Made by a program: the position numbers and the translations under genes. A DNA stretch of 64,000 nucleotides from Rhodobacteraceae bacterium EL129 (GTDB taxonomy: Bacteria; Pseudomonadota; Alphaproteobacteria; Rhodobacterales; Rhodobacteraceae): positions 3,197,909-3,261,908 of the forward strand of contig ONZJ01000002.1 in the NCBI GenBank assembly GCA_900313005.1. Reading direction: 5' to 3'. Below, one piece after another: positions 1-8,417 of the stretch. The number at the start of each line of letters is the position of its first letter. The first letter of the stretch is position 1. The notes under the pieces were generated by a model. That model had not been told where the DNA came from. It saw only the letters and a list, made by a program, of their open reading frames with translations, and did no database searches.

Positions 1-1020
1 GGACCCGGCATTTGCGATCGCATCCAGAAGTTCGTTCAAACCGTCTTTTGCGTGGCTGAGCGGGAGAACGCATTGGAACTGCGCAAATCCTCGGCGACCG
101 TAAACCTTGTTCCAGCCTTGTATCGCATCAAGCGGAAAGAAATAGCTGTCCCAGTCCACAACCTGTCGCTTTGGTTTGCGCTTTCCATTCCAGTAGTAAC
201 AGGCATTGAACACTCGGACGGTTGGTCCGTTCAGCGCCCAATTGGGCATGTTGATGGGAAAGTTCCGCCTCCGCTTTGCCGGCCCCTGCAATGGCGTTTT
301 GCGAAACCGCGTTGGCACCGAGCCTGCGTCCGCATGTTCTCCGAGCATCACAAGAGAACGTCCCAGGTGCTGTCCCTTCTGCAAACAATCAATCCATGCG
401 ACAGAATAAGTTGCATCCATGGACTGCTCAAAAAGCTCCATGGCATGCGAGACATTGTCTGCCACAAGCGTTGTCTGCTCAATCCAAGCCGATGTCACAG
501 GTCGCAGGCGAATGGCCGCTCTTAGGATGACGCCGGTCAGCCCCATGCCGCCTAACGTCCATTCGAAAAGTTCCGTGTTTTCTGTTTTTGAGCATCTCTC
601 AACACTGCCATCACTGGTGACAACATCGATCCAATCGACATAAGCACCGAAACTACCGTCCTTGTGATGGTTCTTCCCATGCACATCCGCGGCGATCATG
701 CCACCCAAGGTGACGAACTTCGTGCCAGGCGTCACAAATGGAAACCAGCCGAGCGGTAAGAACGCCTCGATAACGTCGGCAAGCAGAACACCGGCCTCGG
801 CAATCAGCTGCCCGGTCTCTTGGTCAAAAGACACCATATGATTGAAGTGCTTCATATGGATCGTATTCGTTGCACTGACGGCGCTGTCGCCATAGGCGCG
901 CCCATTTCCGCGGGCGATTGCACCTTGCTGTCGGACAAGATGCAACAACTCATCGGTGCTGCGAGGCGCCATCATACGCGCCTCAATCGCAGGGTATCTG
1001 CCCCATCCCGATAGCTTCAT
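1..1020 (-). CDS. DprE1-like FAD-linked oxidase (partial, C-terminus outside window)
   Basis: Vanillyl-alcohol-oxidase-fold FAD enzyme. The visible 340 codons contain GRAYGDS (residues 40-46) and HGKNHH (114-119), followed by a GSFG loop; these are the FAD-binding signatures of mycobacterial DprE1, which oxidises decaprenyl-phosphoryl-ribose at C2 on the way to the arabinose donor. The frame runs off the left edge, so roughly the last quarter, including the substrate-lid and active-site Cys region of DprE1, is not visible. The start ATG overlaps the stop of the upstream GtrA gene (ATGA), so the two are translationally coupled. A DprE2-like short-chain reductase would be expected nearby, possibly just left of the window. 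The assignment to the DprE1 group is strong by motif; the actual lipid substrate is inferred. Confidence 0.85.
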   Translation of the reverse strand, partial: MKLSGWGRYPAIEARMMAPRSTDELLHLVRQQGAIARGNGRAYGDSAVSATNTIHMKHFNHMVSFDQETGQLIAEAGVLLADVIEAFLPLGWFPFVTPGTKFVTLGGMIAADVHGKNHHKDGSFGAYVDWIDVVTSDGSVERCSKTENTELFEWTLGGMGLTGVILRAAIRLRPVTSAWIEQTTLVADNVSHAMELFEQSMDATYSVAWIDCLQKGQHLGRSLVMLGEHADAGSVPTRFRKTPLQGPAKRRRNFPINMPNWALNGPTVRVFNACYYWNGKRKPKRQVVDWDSYFFPLDAIQGWNKVYGRRGFAQFQCVLPLSHAKDGLNELLDAIANAGS

Positions 1021-1439
1021 GAGGCGGGTGCCAATCTTGTGTCGTCAAAGACAAAACGGCGGTCCAAATTGTATTTCACGACATACCCGATGCTGAGACC
1101 GATAATTGCTCCCAGCTCGCGCATCGCGTCTGTTTGCCAGACCAACCAGAACACTGTTTCGGTGCCCCAAAATATCGCCGTCGTTACTATGCCCATCGCT
1201 GTATAGAGCGAGAACTTCTTTCCATGCGCTCTGGCGCCGGTGCTCGCATCCTCGAATATCCAACGTTTGTCCAAGACGTATTTTAGCGCCAACCCAACCA
1301 ACGTGCCCGTCCCGACGGCAAGGGCGAAAAACATGCCGCCCTCTCCAAACCAAAGCACCAAACGCTGCGTTGCAAGATTGGCAATGGTTGCCAGCACCGC
1401 AAAGAACGCATATCGCAAAATCAAGCTGCGTGCGGTCAC
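1017..1439 (-). CDS. GtrA family membrane protein
   Basis: Small polytopic protein of about 140 residues with four hydrophobic segments and the conserved YVLDKRWIF and KYNLDRRFVF repeats typical of GtrA proteins, which take part in moving or anchoring polyprenyl-phosphate sugars. The GTG start at 1439 is chosen because it overlaps the UbiA stop (GTGA), matching the coupling style of the operon; an upstream ATG at 1499 would add 20 residues inside the UbiA gene and is less likely. In mycobacteria a GtrA protein (Rv3789) sits next to DprE1 and has been proposed either as a flippase for, or a scaffold of, decaprenyl-phosphoryl-arabinose metabolism, so the neighbourhood here is meaningful. Family call is firm, role inferred. 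Confidence 0.85.
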   Translation of the reverse strand: MTARSLILRYAFFAVLATIANLATQRLVLWFGEGGMFFALAVGTGTLVGLALKYVLDKRWIFEDASTGARAHGKKFSLYTAMGIVTTAIFWGTETVFWLVWQTDAMRELGAIIGLSIGYVVKYNLDRRFVFDDTRLAPAS

Positions 1440-2851
1440 AGCAACGCGCCCATTGTTGCAAATCCAAATATCGCGATCAAACACACCTGGCTCACCCAAT
1501 CCTTTGCGGCAAAGATAACAGGGTCGTCATGCATGGCCCCTCGGTGGGTGATCAAGACAATGCGCGTGAGCCAGTACAGCAAAACCCAGCAGATGCCCCA
1601 AAGTGCGTAGGGGAAAACATAGAGCTGTTGTACCGCAGGAGAATTGACGTAGAGCGCCAAGACCAAGACAGAGATATATCCGGCGGCCAAGCCAACCATG
1701 CTTATGATTGGCAAGTCTTCCACGTGATAGCCCCGTCCCTTTGCCTTGAGCGTGCCTCTCTCGACCATATCAACAAGTTCAGCTTGACGCTTGACCGCGG
1801 CCAGCGACAGAAAGAAGAAGATCGAAAAGGCCAGAAGCCAAACTGATAGCTCAACACCTGTTGCAACGCCCCCGGCAATGATGCGCATAGTATACAGCCC
1901 TGCCAAGACGCAGATATCCACGACAATTCTGCGTTTGAGTGCAAATGAATACGCTGTGGTCAGGGCGTAGTAGGCTGCCATGGTCAGTAAAAACCCCCAA
2001 CCGATGTAACCTGAAATCAAAACCCCACCACACAACATCACGAGCGCCAGAATCCCACCAAGCGCGATCGGTACACGACCCGACGCGAAGGGGCGCTGCG
2101 ATTTTCGAGGGTGCGCCCTGTCGGCATTCAGATCCAGCAGATCGTTGACCAGATAAACGCTCGACGCGATGAGGCTGAAGGCCAGAAAGGCCCAGACACT
2201 GCTTGCAAACCGCGCAGCATCAAGTTGATGCGCGGCCAGCATCGGCAGGAAAATCAAAATGTTCTTGAGCCACTGATGCATACGCAACGCATCGAAGTAC
2301 GGGCGGAGCGTTTTTGGTGCCGTCGCCAAATGCTCGATGGGTTTGCCCAGGGCTTCAGCTTTTTCACGCAAGGGTCGGGACGCATTCACTGTCACGATCT
2401 CTTGGGACACTTGCCAGACAGGCAAGTCCGCGTGGGCATCGCCCATATAGCTGAACCCCTCTTGGTCAAAACGCTCGACCAGGAAAGCAGCTTTGTTTGG
2501 TCCTTTGAGATTGCGCGTATTGTCTGAACCATGCACCTCGTCAAAAACCTGTAGATGGTTGGCAATTTCATCCGCAATGGTTTGATTGGTTGCGGTCACC
2601 AATGCCACGCGGCCGCCGTTTTCACGGTACCTGCCGATATACGCCAGAACCTCCTCATCATAAGGCAAGGTGCTGACATCTATATTGGCCTCTGATCCGA
2701 GGTACGCCTTAAGCGACGCCTTGCCATGTGTCAGAGAAGACGCCGCCAGAAATGCGCTGCGCCAATTCTTACCCAAGGCGGACCAAAAGCTTTCGTGAAG
2801 CATATCCGACTTCAGCAAAGTGCCATCTAAATCTACAACAAGCACATTCAT
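1436..2851 (-). CDS. HAD phosphatase-UbiA prenyltransferase fusion (decaprenyl-phosphate phosphoribosyltransferase-like)
   Basis: A 471-residue two-domain protein. The N-terminal ~160 residues are a HAD hydrolase with DLDGT (7-11), a VTAT motif near 85 and MGDAHAD near 136-142, so all catalytic motifs are present. The rest is a multi-pass UbiA domain with NDLLD (236-240) followed by NADRAHP, and an AVKRQAEL segment; both resemble Rv3806c, the enzyme that moves 5-phosphoribose to decaprenyl phosphate. The HAD domain could supply the 5'-dephosphorylation that follows. The start at 2851 is preferred because GGGGAG lies about 10 bases upstream; an in-frame ATG at 2938 would add 29 residues. It overlaps the GtrA start. 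Domain calls are firm, substrate inferred from motif and neighbours. Confidence 0.82.
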   Translation of the reverse strand: MNVLVVDLDGTLLKSDMLHESFWSALGKNWRSAFLAASSLTHGKASLKAYLGSEANIDVSTLPYDEEVLAYIGRYRENGGRVALVTATNQTIADEIANHLQVFDEVHGSDNTRNLKGPNKAAFLVERFDQEGFSYMGDAHADLPVWQVSQEIVTVNASRPLREKAEALGKPIEHLATAPKTLRPYFDALRMHQWLKNILIFLPMLAAHQLDAARFASSVWAFLAFSLIASSVYLVNDLLDLNADRAHPRKSQRPFASGRVPIALGGILALVMLCGGVLISGYIGWGFLLTMAAYYALTTAYSFALKRRIVVDICVLAGLYTMRIIAGGVATGVELSVWLLAFSIFFFLSLAAVKRQAELVDMVERGTLKAKGRGYHVEDLPIISMVGLAAGYISVLVLALYVNSPAVQQLYVFPYALWGICWVLLYWLTRIVLITHRGAMHDDPVIFAAKDWVSQVCLIAIFGFATMGALL

Positions 2852-2945
2852 CCCCGGAAAGCTCCCCGCGAGATCATCGCGCAGAAATTGCCAGATTTGC
2901 AACCGCACGGCATCTTGCGCATTGCTTGTTTGGCACATTCATTCA

Positions 2946-3821
2946 TCAAGCAGCCCGCCCATTTGCCCACGGAACTCTCTTTTTGCCCAAACGGCTTTCT
3001 TCCTGCGGCTGTGGCCCACAGCCATGTTCTGAGCCTGCGGAAATGCGCCCCGTCCAGCGATAGGCCCAAAGCCCAATCCATTCTTTGGCCCCTTTGTTGA
3101 GATCTTCCAGATTGCCCGCAAGATTCCAACCAACCCGATTCCGGAACGCCCCGCTTCGAAAATCGACGGGCCAGGCAATGATGTTTTGCCATCCCGCCGT
3201 ACAAAAACTCGCCATAGCCCGCGGCATGTGCGCAGCACTGGTCACCAGCAAGATTTGCCCTTGCGACGCATCTTGCAAAAGCGACAGCGTGTTCCGCGCG
3301 TTCTCAGCGGTGTTGCGCGAGGTACTTTCAATTTGAAGCCGATCGGGGGCAATGTCTGCGCTCAGGAAAATCCGCTCGGCAATGCCGGCTTCGCGGGTCT
3401 CTGCAGGGACGATCGCACCGCTGCCTCCGGAAAACACAAGCCTCGCGTCAGGAAAGCGGTGAGCCAGAGCAATCCCGGCCAGCAACCGCTCTCCGGCTTC
3501 GTTGATCTGTGCCTGGTTCCAGACATTGGTCAGATCAGGTATTTCTGAACCTCCCAAAACAACGATGTGGGACACATTTTCTACGGGCGGATCTGCAACA
3601 AACCGACGTTCCAGCGGTGCCATGAGCAGATCGGCCAAGGGGAAAATAGCAATCAGTACCAACCCTGCAAGCGTAACGCCCAAGGTTCTGGAACCAGCGC
3701 GCGGTCGGTCTTTCCAAAGGAAAACCAGTGACACGCAAAGCGCTAACAAAAACAGCGTCTCGGGCCGTATCAGCGCCCAGACAAGTTTGGAAAGAATGAA
3801 GAAAACTGTGTCCATGGACAT
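2946..3821 (-). CDS. YdcF/ElyC-like (DUF218) membrane-anchored protein
   Basis: Protein of 291 residues with two N-terminal membrane segments (about 17-34 and 46-66) and then a YdcF-type domain: IVVLGGSE, an FSGGSG turn, ESTSRNTAENA, and LLVTSAAHMPRA, in the order typical of DUF218 proteins such as ElyC and SanA. These act at the inner membrane in envelope or polyprenyl-carrier homeostasis, but no enzyme activity is settled for most. The C-terminal ~30 residues are basic and probably disordered. It lies in the same direction as, and directly upstream of, the HAD-UbiA gene. A second ATG at 3815 is possible. The family is clear; the role in this polysaccharide locus is not. Confidence 0.8.
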   Translation of the reverse strand: MSMDTVFFILSKLVWALIRPETLFLLALCVSLVFLWKDRPRAGSRTLGVTLAGLVLIAIFPLADLLMAPLERRFVADPPVENVSHIVVLGGSEIPDLTNVWNQAQINEAGERLLAGIALAHRFPDARLVFSGGSGAIVPAETREAGIAERIFLSADIAPDRLQIESTSRNTAENARNTLSLLQDASQGQILLVTSAAHMPRAMASFCTAGWQNIIAWPVDFRSGAFRNRVGWNLAGNLEDLNKGAKEWIGLWAYRWTGRISAGSEHGCGPQPQEESRLGKKRVPWANGRAA

Positions 3822-3862
3822 CCAATTTCAAACGAGGCCAGCCAGATTTTCACCCAGGGCCA

Positions 3863-4840
3863 CTATGTGGCGCCGCCTTTATGCTGCGCGGCTTCTGACA
3901 TGGTGACGCTTTCCATCCCGTGAGACGATTTCAATCGTGTGTACTCTTGCAGTATTTCCTCGAGTTGCATCAAATTCTCTCGGGTATTGCGCCCGAAATT
4001 GTGAGGATGCCACCAAAGATGAAACTGACGCCCCTGCCGGGCGGCCGCGCGCATCTCAGAGCGGACACGGTTCAGATGCAAATTCGAATATCCTGGCCAT
4101 GAGGTGCGCCAGGGCCTCAGGAAGCGAGAGGCCTTGACGTCAATTGCACCAGCGCCGTGTTCCGGCTCGAGCGGATCTTTGCGCGGCACCACGGGCATGA
4201 TGCTGTCCAGCAAGCGCACTCCGCGTACAAATCGCGTGACCTTCCGGTTGGCCATTGTGCGGTAGGCAAAGACATCGGGTTGTCCGCGAAATGTGCTTAT
4301 GCCTTCTGCCACGCAAACGTCCACGTGTTCTTCACCATATTGATTGCGCGGAAAGACGATGCTCTTCAGCGTGTGTCCTGCGGTTTCCGCGATGGCCTTT
4401 GCCGATTGGATGTCTGCCCTGAAGGCGGCTTTGGATTGGCCGTCTTCCAGACAGTAGACGTGAGCATATGTGTGTGTGGCAATCTCTTGTCCGGGTGTAT
4501 CCGCCACAAGGTCAAGAAGAGAGCGTCCAAAATGATAGGGGTCCTCTTGCTCATTTTCCCCGATACCGCTTTGGATTACCTCGTAGTTGGAAAGAGACTT
4601 ATTGGTGAATTCCGGCAAGACATCCGGCATGTAGTCGAGCATTTCCTTACGAGTCCGGGCAAACAACAGGCCAACAGTGGCCCAGGTTGCATGCACGTCG
4701 TATTTGGAAAAGAGCTTCAGCATCTCTGGGATCACCTCGCGTCCCCCCAGCACGGCATCGCCGTAGCTCTGCGTCGTCATATGATAGCGCACGCCCCACA
4801 TGAGCTCGAAATCAAGGGAAATGATGAACTTGCCAGTCAC
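3863..4840 (-). CDS. Polysaccharide deacetylase family protein
   Basis: A 325-residue NodB-fold protein without a signal peptide. It begins with a strand ending in SLDFELMWG, where the Asp and Glu are in the place of the usual metal-binding Asp-Asp pair, and has THTYAH near residue 140 as the metal-binding H-x3-H motif, then FPRNQY and a late WWHPHNF segment with a further His. Such enzymes remove acetyl groups from sugars of polysaccharides or lipid-linked glycans; variants in EPS loci are common. It sits between the YdcF-like gene and the ATP-grasp gene (16-base gap), in the same orientation. Substrate cannot be told from sequence; a cytoplasmic location is suggested by the lack of an export signal. 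Confidence 0.82.
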   Translation of the reverse strand: MTGKFIISLDFELMWGVRYHMTTQSYGDAVLGGREVIPEMLKLFSKYDVHATWATVGLLFARTRKEMLDYMPDVLPEFTNKSLSNYEVIQSGIGENEQEDPYHFGRSLLDLVADTPGQEIATHTYAHVYCLEDGQSKAAFRADIQSAKAIAETAGHTLKSIVFPRNQYGEEHVDVCVAEGISTFRGQPDVFAYRTMANRKVTRFVRGVRLLDSIMPVVPRKDPLEPEHGAGAIDVKASRFLRPWRTSWPGYSNLHLNRVRSEMRAAARQGRQFHLWWHPHNFGRNTRENLMQLEEILQEYTRLKSSHGMESVTMSEAAQHKGGAT

Positions 4841-4856
4841 GCTGTGATCATCGCTC

Positions 4857-6059
4857 TCATTTGCTGCGTTTCATCGCAAGGACGCGTCGCAGTCCCTTGC
4901 TCAGAAAGCTTTTCAGTTCGGCCCAGGCAGGTGCCCTGTCACCCGGAACTGCAACCGCACTGACCCGTTTGACAGCCCGTTTGGCAGCAGAGACATCCGG
5001 GGGAGGAAGCACGAAGTCCTTTTTGAAGCGATAGAAGGCTGCCGAATAGAAATCCTTGAGTACATAGCGCCAGGTGACGCCGTTTCTTTGTTCGCGGTCT
5101 TCGGGCAACGGGCCCACACCGGTGAGGTCTCGATAGGCGGCCAAGGCGACAGTCTTTCCCGCAGCTGTCGAGGCTGAAAACCAAAGCGAGGGCCGCGGGT
5201 TGATTTCAATGATCTTCCGTTTGCCCGTCTTGGGATTCCGTTTGAATTCAGTCGCCGCAATGCCCCGATATCCGATCTCTCGCAGGAACCTTTCGGAAAT
5301 TTCACGCGTCTCGGGCTCATCCTCGCTGATGACTAGCGACGCGGATCCGAACCCGGGTGGAAACTGCCTGAGTTTCCGACAGATGAACGATTGATGGGAC
5401 CGGCCTTCTTCATCGAAATATGCCGTAAACAAAGTGATCTCTGATTCAGGGCCAGGCACGATTTCCTGAATGATCAACGTGCCTGCATTGTCGGGAATGG
5501 AGCTGGTCATGCGGGCGTACTCATCCGCGTCCTGTGCCACCCAACCCTTGCGCCCGGCCATCTCGGACTTGATGTCGTGAATCCGGCTCGGTTTGATCAA
5601 GACGGGAAAGTCGAGAGACGCCGCGAGCGAAGGCATATCCGGCTTCTCGATTTCATGTAGGCTGGGGTAATCTATGCCTTGCTCGTCGCACAGGCGGTAA
5701 AAGTCTGTCTTGGTCAGGATCCGTGCTGCCAGCCCATCCGCATAAGAGTCCTGAAAGACGAAGGCTTCGGCCAGCGTCTTGTGATGTCGGATGATGAACT
5801 CCAGATCCTGGTCCGAGGTTGGGATAAGCACAGGCTTGCTCTTGTCAGTGCCTGCCCGCCTCATGAGTTCTGCCAGGCGACGATCCTCGTCGGGCTCAAG
5901 GATTACGTCCCGAAGATATCGGGATGCCGTGCCGCATTGCTGCTCGGCCCCAACTCCGATCACGGGTATCCCAGCTTCGCCCAGTTCCCTGATCGCATAA
6001 AGCCCGGTCGGTGACAGCCCGAGAACGAAAGCCGTCGGAAGGTTTTGATCAGAGGTCAT
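4857..6059 (-). CDS. ATP-grasp domain carboxylate-amine ligase-like protein
   Basis: A 400-residue ATP-grasp protein. The N-terminal Rossmann-like part starts FVLGLSPTG and carries a PTSDQDLEFI segment; the central ATP-binding part has FPVLIKPS, an EIVPGPES segment and GIAATEFKRN; the late EINPRPS supplies the metal-binding Glu and Asn. The family joins a carboxylate to an amine via acyl phosphate. ATG at 6059 overlaps the stop of the upstream glycosyltransferase (ATGA), which fixes the start; the frame stays open upstream only because it runs out of phase through that gene. In a polysaccharide locus it may attach an amino acid to a uronic acid of the glycan, which would suit the UDP-HexNAc dehydrogenase upstream, but this is inference. 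Confidence 0.82.
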   Translation of the reverse strand: MTSDQNLPTAFVLGLSPTGLYAIRELGEAGIPVIGVGAEQQCGTASRYLRDVILEPDEDRRLAELMRRAGTDKSKPVLIPTSDQDLEFIIRHHKTLAEAFVFQDSYADGLAARILTKTDFYRLCDEQGIDYPSLHEIEKPDMPSLAASLDFPVLIKPSRIHDIKSEMAGRKGWVAQDADEYARMTSSIPDNAGTLIIQEIVPGPESEITLFTAYFDEEGRSHQSFICRKLRQFPPGFGSASLVISEDEPETREISERFLREIGYRGIAATEFKRNPKTGKRKIIEINPRPSLWFSASTAAGKTVALAAYRDLTGVGPLPEDREQRNGVTWRYVLKDFYSAAFYRFKKDFVLPPPDVSAAKRAVKRVSAVAVPGDRAPAWAELKSFLSKGLRRVLAMKRSK

Positions 6060-7162
6060 CGCGCATTCTCCTTCGACGCCAGCACCTTGTCGAAAACCTC
6101 GCGAAGTGCCGCCGCTTGTTTGGAGGGCGAAAAACGCTCCTCCACCACATGCCGGGCATCCACGGCTACCCTCTGGCGAAGGTCGGGATCTTCTATGAGC
6201 TTCGATATCGCCTCTTCCCACTCGGTGTCCGTGGTGCAAAGAAAGCCCGTTTCGTTGTTGTCGATCAATTCCAGATTGTAACCAATGGCAGCGCAAACAG
6301 CCGGAACACCAGCCGCCATATATGTTCTCGCTTTGCCACCGGATTTGCCGCGCGACCACTCCTCAAGCGGCAGTGGCATCAGCCCGATTGAGAACCGCCG
6401 CAGAGCGTCCAGTTCGCCATCCAACGACCATTCGGTATGGGTTACCGCCAATCCCGGAAAATCGAACTCACCGCCGCCAACAATCTCAAAACGCACATGC
6501 GGATAGCGCTGCGAAATCCGGCGCAGAACAGGTTCGATCAGGCGCAAATACTTAACCGTAGATTTTGAGCCGAGCCAGCCGATCACGATATCATCCGAAT
6601 TGCTGTGTGGAGGTCTGATTTGAATACGATCCGTGTCTTCGGCCACTTCCACGGTCACCGCTGTTCCACCCTCTTCAAGCGCCCTGTCACGCAGCCAATC
6701 GTTTCCGGCCACAACGCAATCGCACAGTTTAAAAAGTTTGAGCGCCTTCTGAGGAGACCGCATCCATGTTGCGATGCGGCTATAGCGACTTGGCTTTTTG
6801 ATAAACAGGGCATCATCATAATCAAACATCAGACATGCACCGAATGCTTTCATGAGGCGCTCCAAAATCGGAGGGCCGAACGGCAGCAGTTCCCGCTGCA
6901 TGTAGATGATATCGTATTTCCTGAAACCGCGCAGCAGCCAGATGCGGCTCAACGTGGCTTTGAGCGTCGCGGCAAGTTTCGCGGGTGTCCTTCCAGGCGT
7001 AAAGCTCAGTGCATACATCCGGCGGTCCATGAAGCTTTGCACCTTGCAGCTCACTCCGAGACGCTCCAGATGCGGGATGTATTGGAAGACGCGATATCGG
7101 CTGCTTGCGCCCTCATACGGGTAGCGCGTGAGGAACAGTACCTTCAGCGGTTTTGTCATCAA
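6056..7162 (-). CDS. Glycosyltransferase (GT4-like)
   Basis: Protein of 368 residues with a GT-B layout: N-terminal FLTRYPYEGASSRYRV with a conserved SSRYR pattern, YDIIYMQRE, an FDYDDALF segment, and a C-terminal donor-binding half with IGWLGSK, EWSRGKSGGKARTY and GVPAVCAAIGYNLELID. The same pattern is seen in GT4-type transferases of bacterial EPS clusters that use nucleotide sugars. It overlaps the next gene and the previous gene by four bases on both sides, so it is the middle of a tight three-gene unit. The sugar donor and acceptor cannot be predicted. No signal peptide or membrane segment is seen. Confidence 0.85.
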   Translation of the reverse strand: MMTKPLKVLFLTRYPYEGASSRYRVFQYIPHLERLGVSCKVQSFMDRRMYALSFTPGRTPAKLAATLKATLSRIWLLRGFRKYDIIYMQRELLPFGPPILERLMKAFGACLMFDYDDALFIKKPSRYSRIATWMRSPQKALKLFKLCDCVVAGNDWLRDRALEEGGTAVTVEVAEDTDRIQIRPPHSNSDDIVIGWLGSKSTVKYLRLIEPVLRRISQRYPHVRFEIVGGGEFDFPGLAVTHTEWSLDGELDALRRFSIGLMPLPLEEWSRGKSGGKARTYMAAGVPAVCAAIGYNLELIDNNETGFLCTTDTEWEEAISKLIEDPDLRQRVAVDARHVVEERFSPSKQAAALREVFDKVLASKENAR

Positions 7163-8385
7163 GCCGGGGCCCCAACTGCTGTTTCAGGGTCTGTCCCCAC
7201 GAGGCCACGGTAGATGCGGCTGTAGTCCAGGATACCCGTCTCAAGCGCAAAATGATCTTCTGCCGCCTGGCGACACCGCGCGGGAAGACCGGGCTCCTGT
7301 GTGCGTTCCATCAGTTTCACCAATGCATCCCGCAGCGTTTGGTCATCAAACGCATTGATGGCGACGCCGGTGTCTGTCTCGACGATCGTTTCTTCGACGT
7401 CGCCAACGTTGCCATTTGCAAGCACCGGTTTGCCGCACGCCAGAAACTCACCCAACCGGGTCGGGCTGGATGCGCGTTTCGACCAGACCGGTTTGATGAA
7501 GAATATGCCCGCATCCATACGCGCAATTTGGTGCGACACTTCCGCATAGGGCGCGGATTGAATATAGACACGATCCAGATCAACGCCCGCGTGTCTCAGC
7601 TTGTCGCGGATCGCATCGTGGTCCCCCTTGTTGATCACTAGGAAACGCGCATCTGCGTTCATCTCAAAGAAGATGCGCACCGCTTGCGCCACTTCCGCAA
7701 ACATGTACCAACTGCCTGCCGAACCAACATACCCTAGCGTAAAGGGGCCCGCCGGTTTCTCAGCCAGTTCGACCGGATGGAACAGATCCAGATTGGTGCA
7801 TGTCGGAATGACGGATATGGGTGGAACTTTACCCTGCAGGTAATCGAACTTTTTGATTTCGCGGGCACCTGCGCGGGTCAACGAAACAACATGATCTGCC
7901 CCAAGAAAAAGCTTCCGCTCAACCCGTTTGAAAGCGCGATACCGCATCCAGGTCGGTTTCCATATGCCGCCATCAACGCGTTCATCTGGCCAAAACCCCC
8001 GAATATCAAAGACAAACCGGACGCCCGTGCGACGTTTGACTTTAAGCCCCATCATACCCGCAAGATATGATCGGGTGTGAACGATCTGGATGTCGCGCGA
8101 CCGCGCCAGCGCGGTGGCTTTGCGTGTTCCGGCAGCGATGTCGTAAACCGTTGCGGGGATGCCCGGACGGTTATGATAGGTCAGTCGGTGCCAATCAATG
8201 CCAGCCGCTTTGCACCGCTGCGCAATGGCGTCGACCTCGGACGTGTTCGCAAGAGCATCTGGTTTCTCGAATGTGAGCAATGTCATGTTATGCTCGCGCG
8301 CCAGGCCCAATGCATATTGAAGCACCTGGCTTTGGCCAAGTGGATCGAGCAAGCCCGTGTAGGAAATATAGAGAACATTAGCCAT
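7159..8385 (-). CDS. Glycosyltransferase (GT4-like)
   Basis: Protein of 408 residues, GT-B type. It starts YISYTGLLDPLGQSQVL, a signature of an EPS glycosyltransferase group, continues with IQIVHTRSY and FDIRGFWPDERVDGG in the acceptor half, and has GYVGSAGSWYM, SPTRLGEFLACGKPVLAN in the donor half, the latter containing the conserved acid region. It is the first gene of a run of three overlapping genes with the second transferase and the ATP-grasp ligase. The 32-base gap to the upstream transferase gene holds no terminator, so the operon probably continues. Donor sugar unknown. Confidence 0.87.
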   Translation of the reverse strand: MANVLYISYTGLLDPLGQSQVLQYALGLAREHNMTLLTFEKPDALANTSEVDAIAQRCKAAGIDWHRLTYHNRPGIPATVYDIAAGTRKATALARSRDIQIVHTRSYLAGMMGLKVKRRTGVRFVFDIRGFWPDERVDGGIWKPTWMRYRAFKRVERKLFLGADHVVSLTRAGAREIKKFDYLQGKVPPISVIPTCTNLDLFHPVELAEKPAGPFTLGYVGSAGSWYMFAEVAQAVRIFFEMNADARFLVINKGDHDAIRDKLRHAGVDLDRVYIQSAPYAEVSHQIARMDAGIFFIKPVWSKRASSPTRLGEFLACGKPVLANGNVGDVEETIVETDTGVAINAFDDQTLRDALVKLMERTQEPGLPARCRQAAEDHFALETGILDYSRIYRGLVGTDPETAVGAPA

Positions 8386-8417
8386 TAACGTCTGTCACCT
8401 TCTTTGATCTTTGTGGA

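Noticed and set aside
4157..4963. Plus-strand open frame opposite the polysaccharide deacetylase
   Set aside because: Antisense shadow of a gene with clear NodB motifs; Cys- and His-rich composition is typical of a shadow frame.
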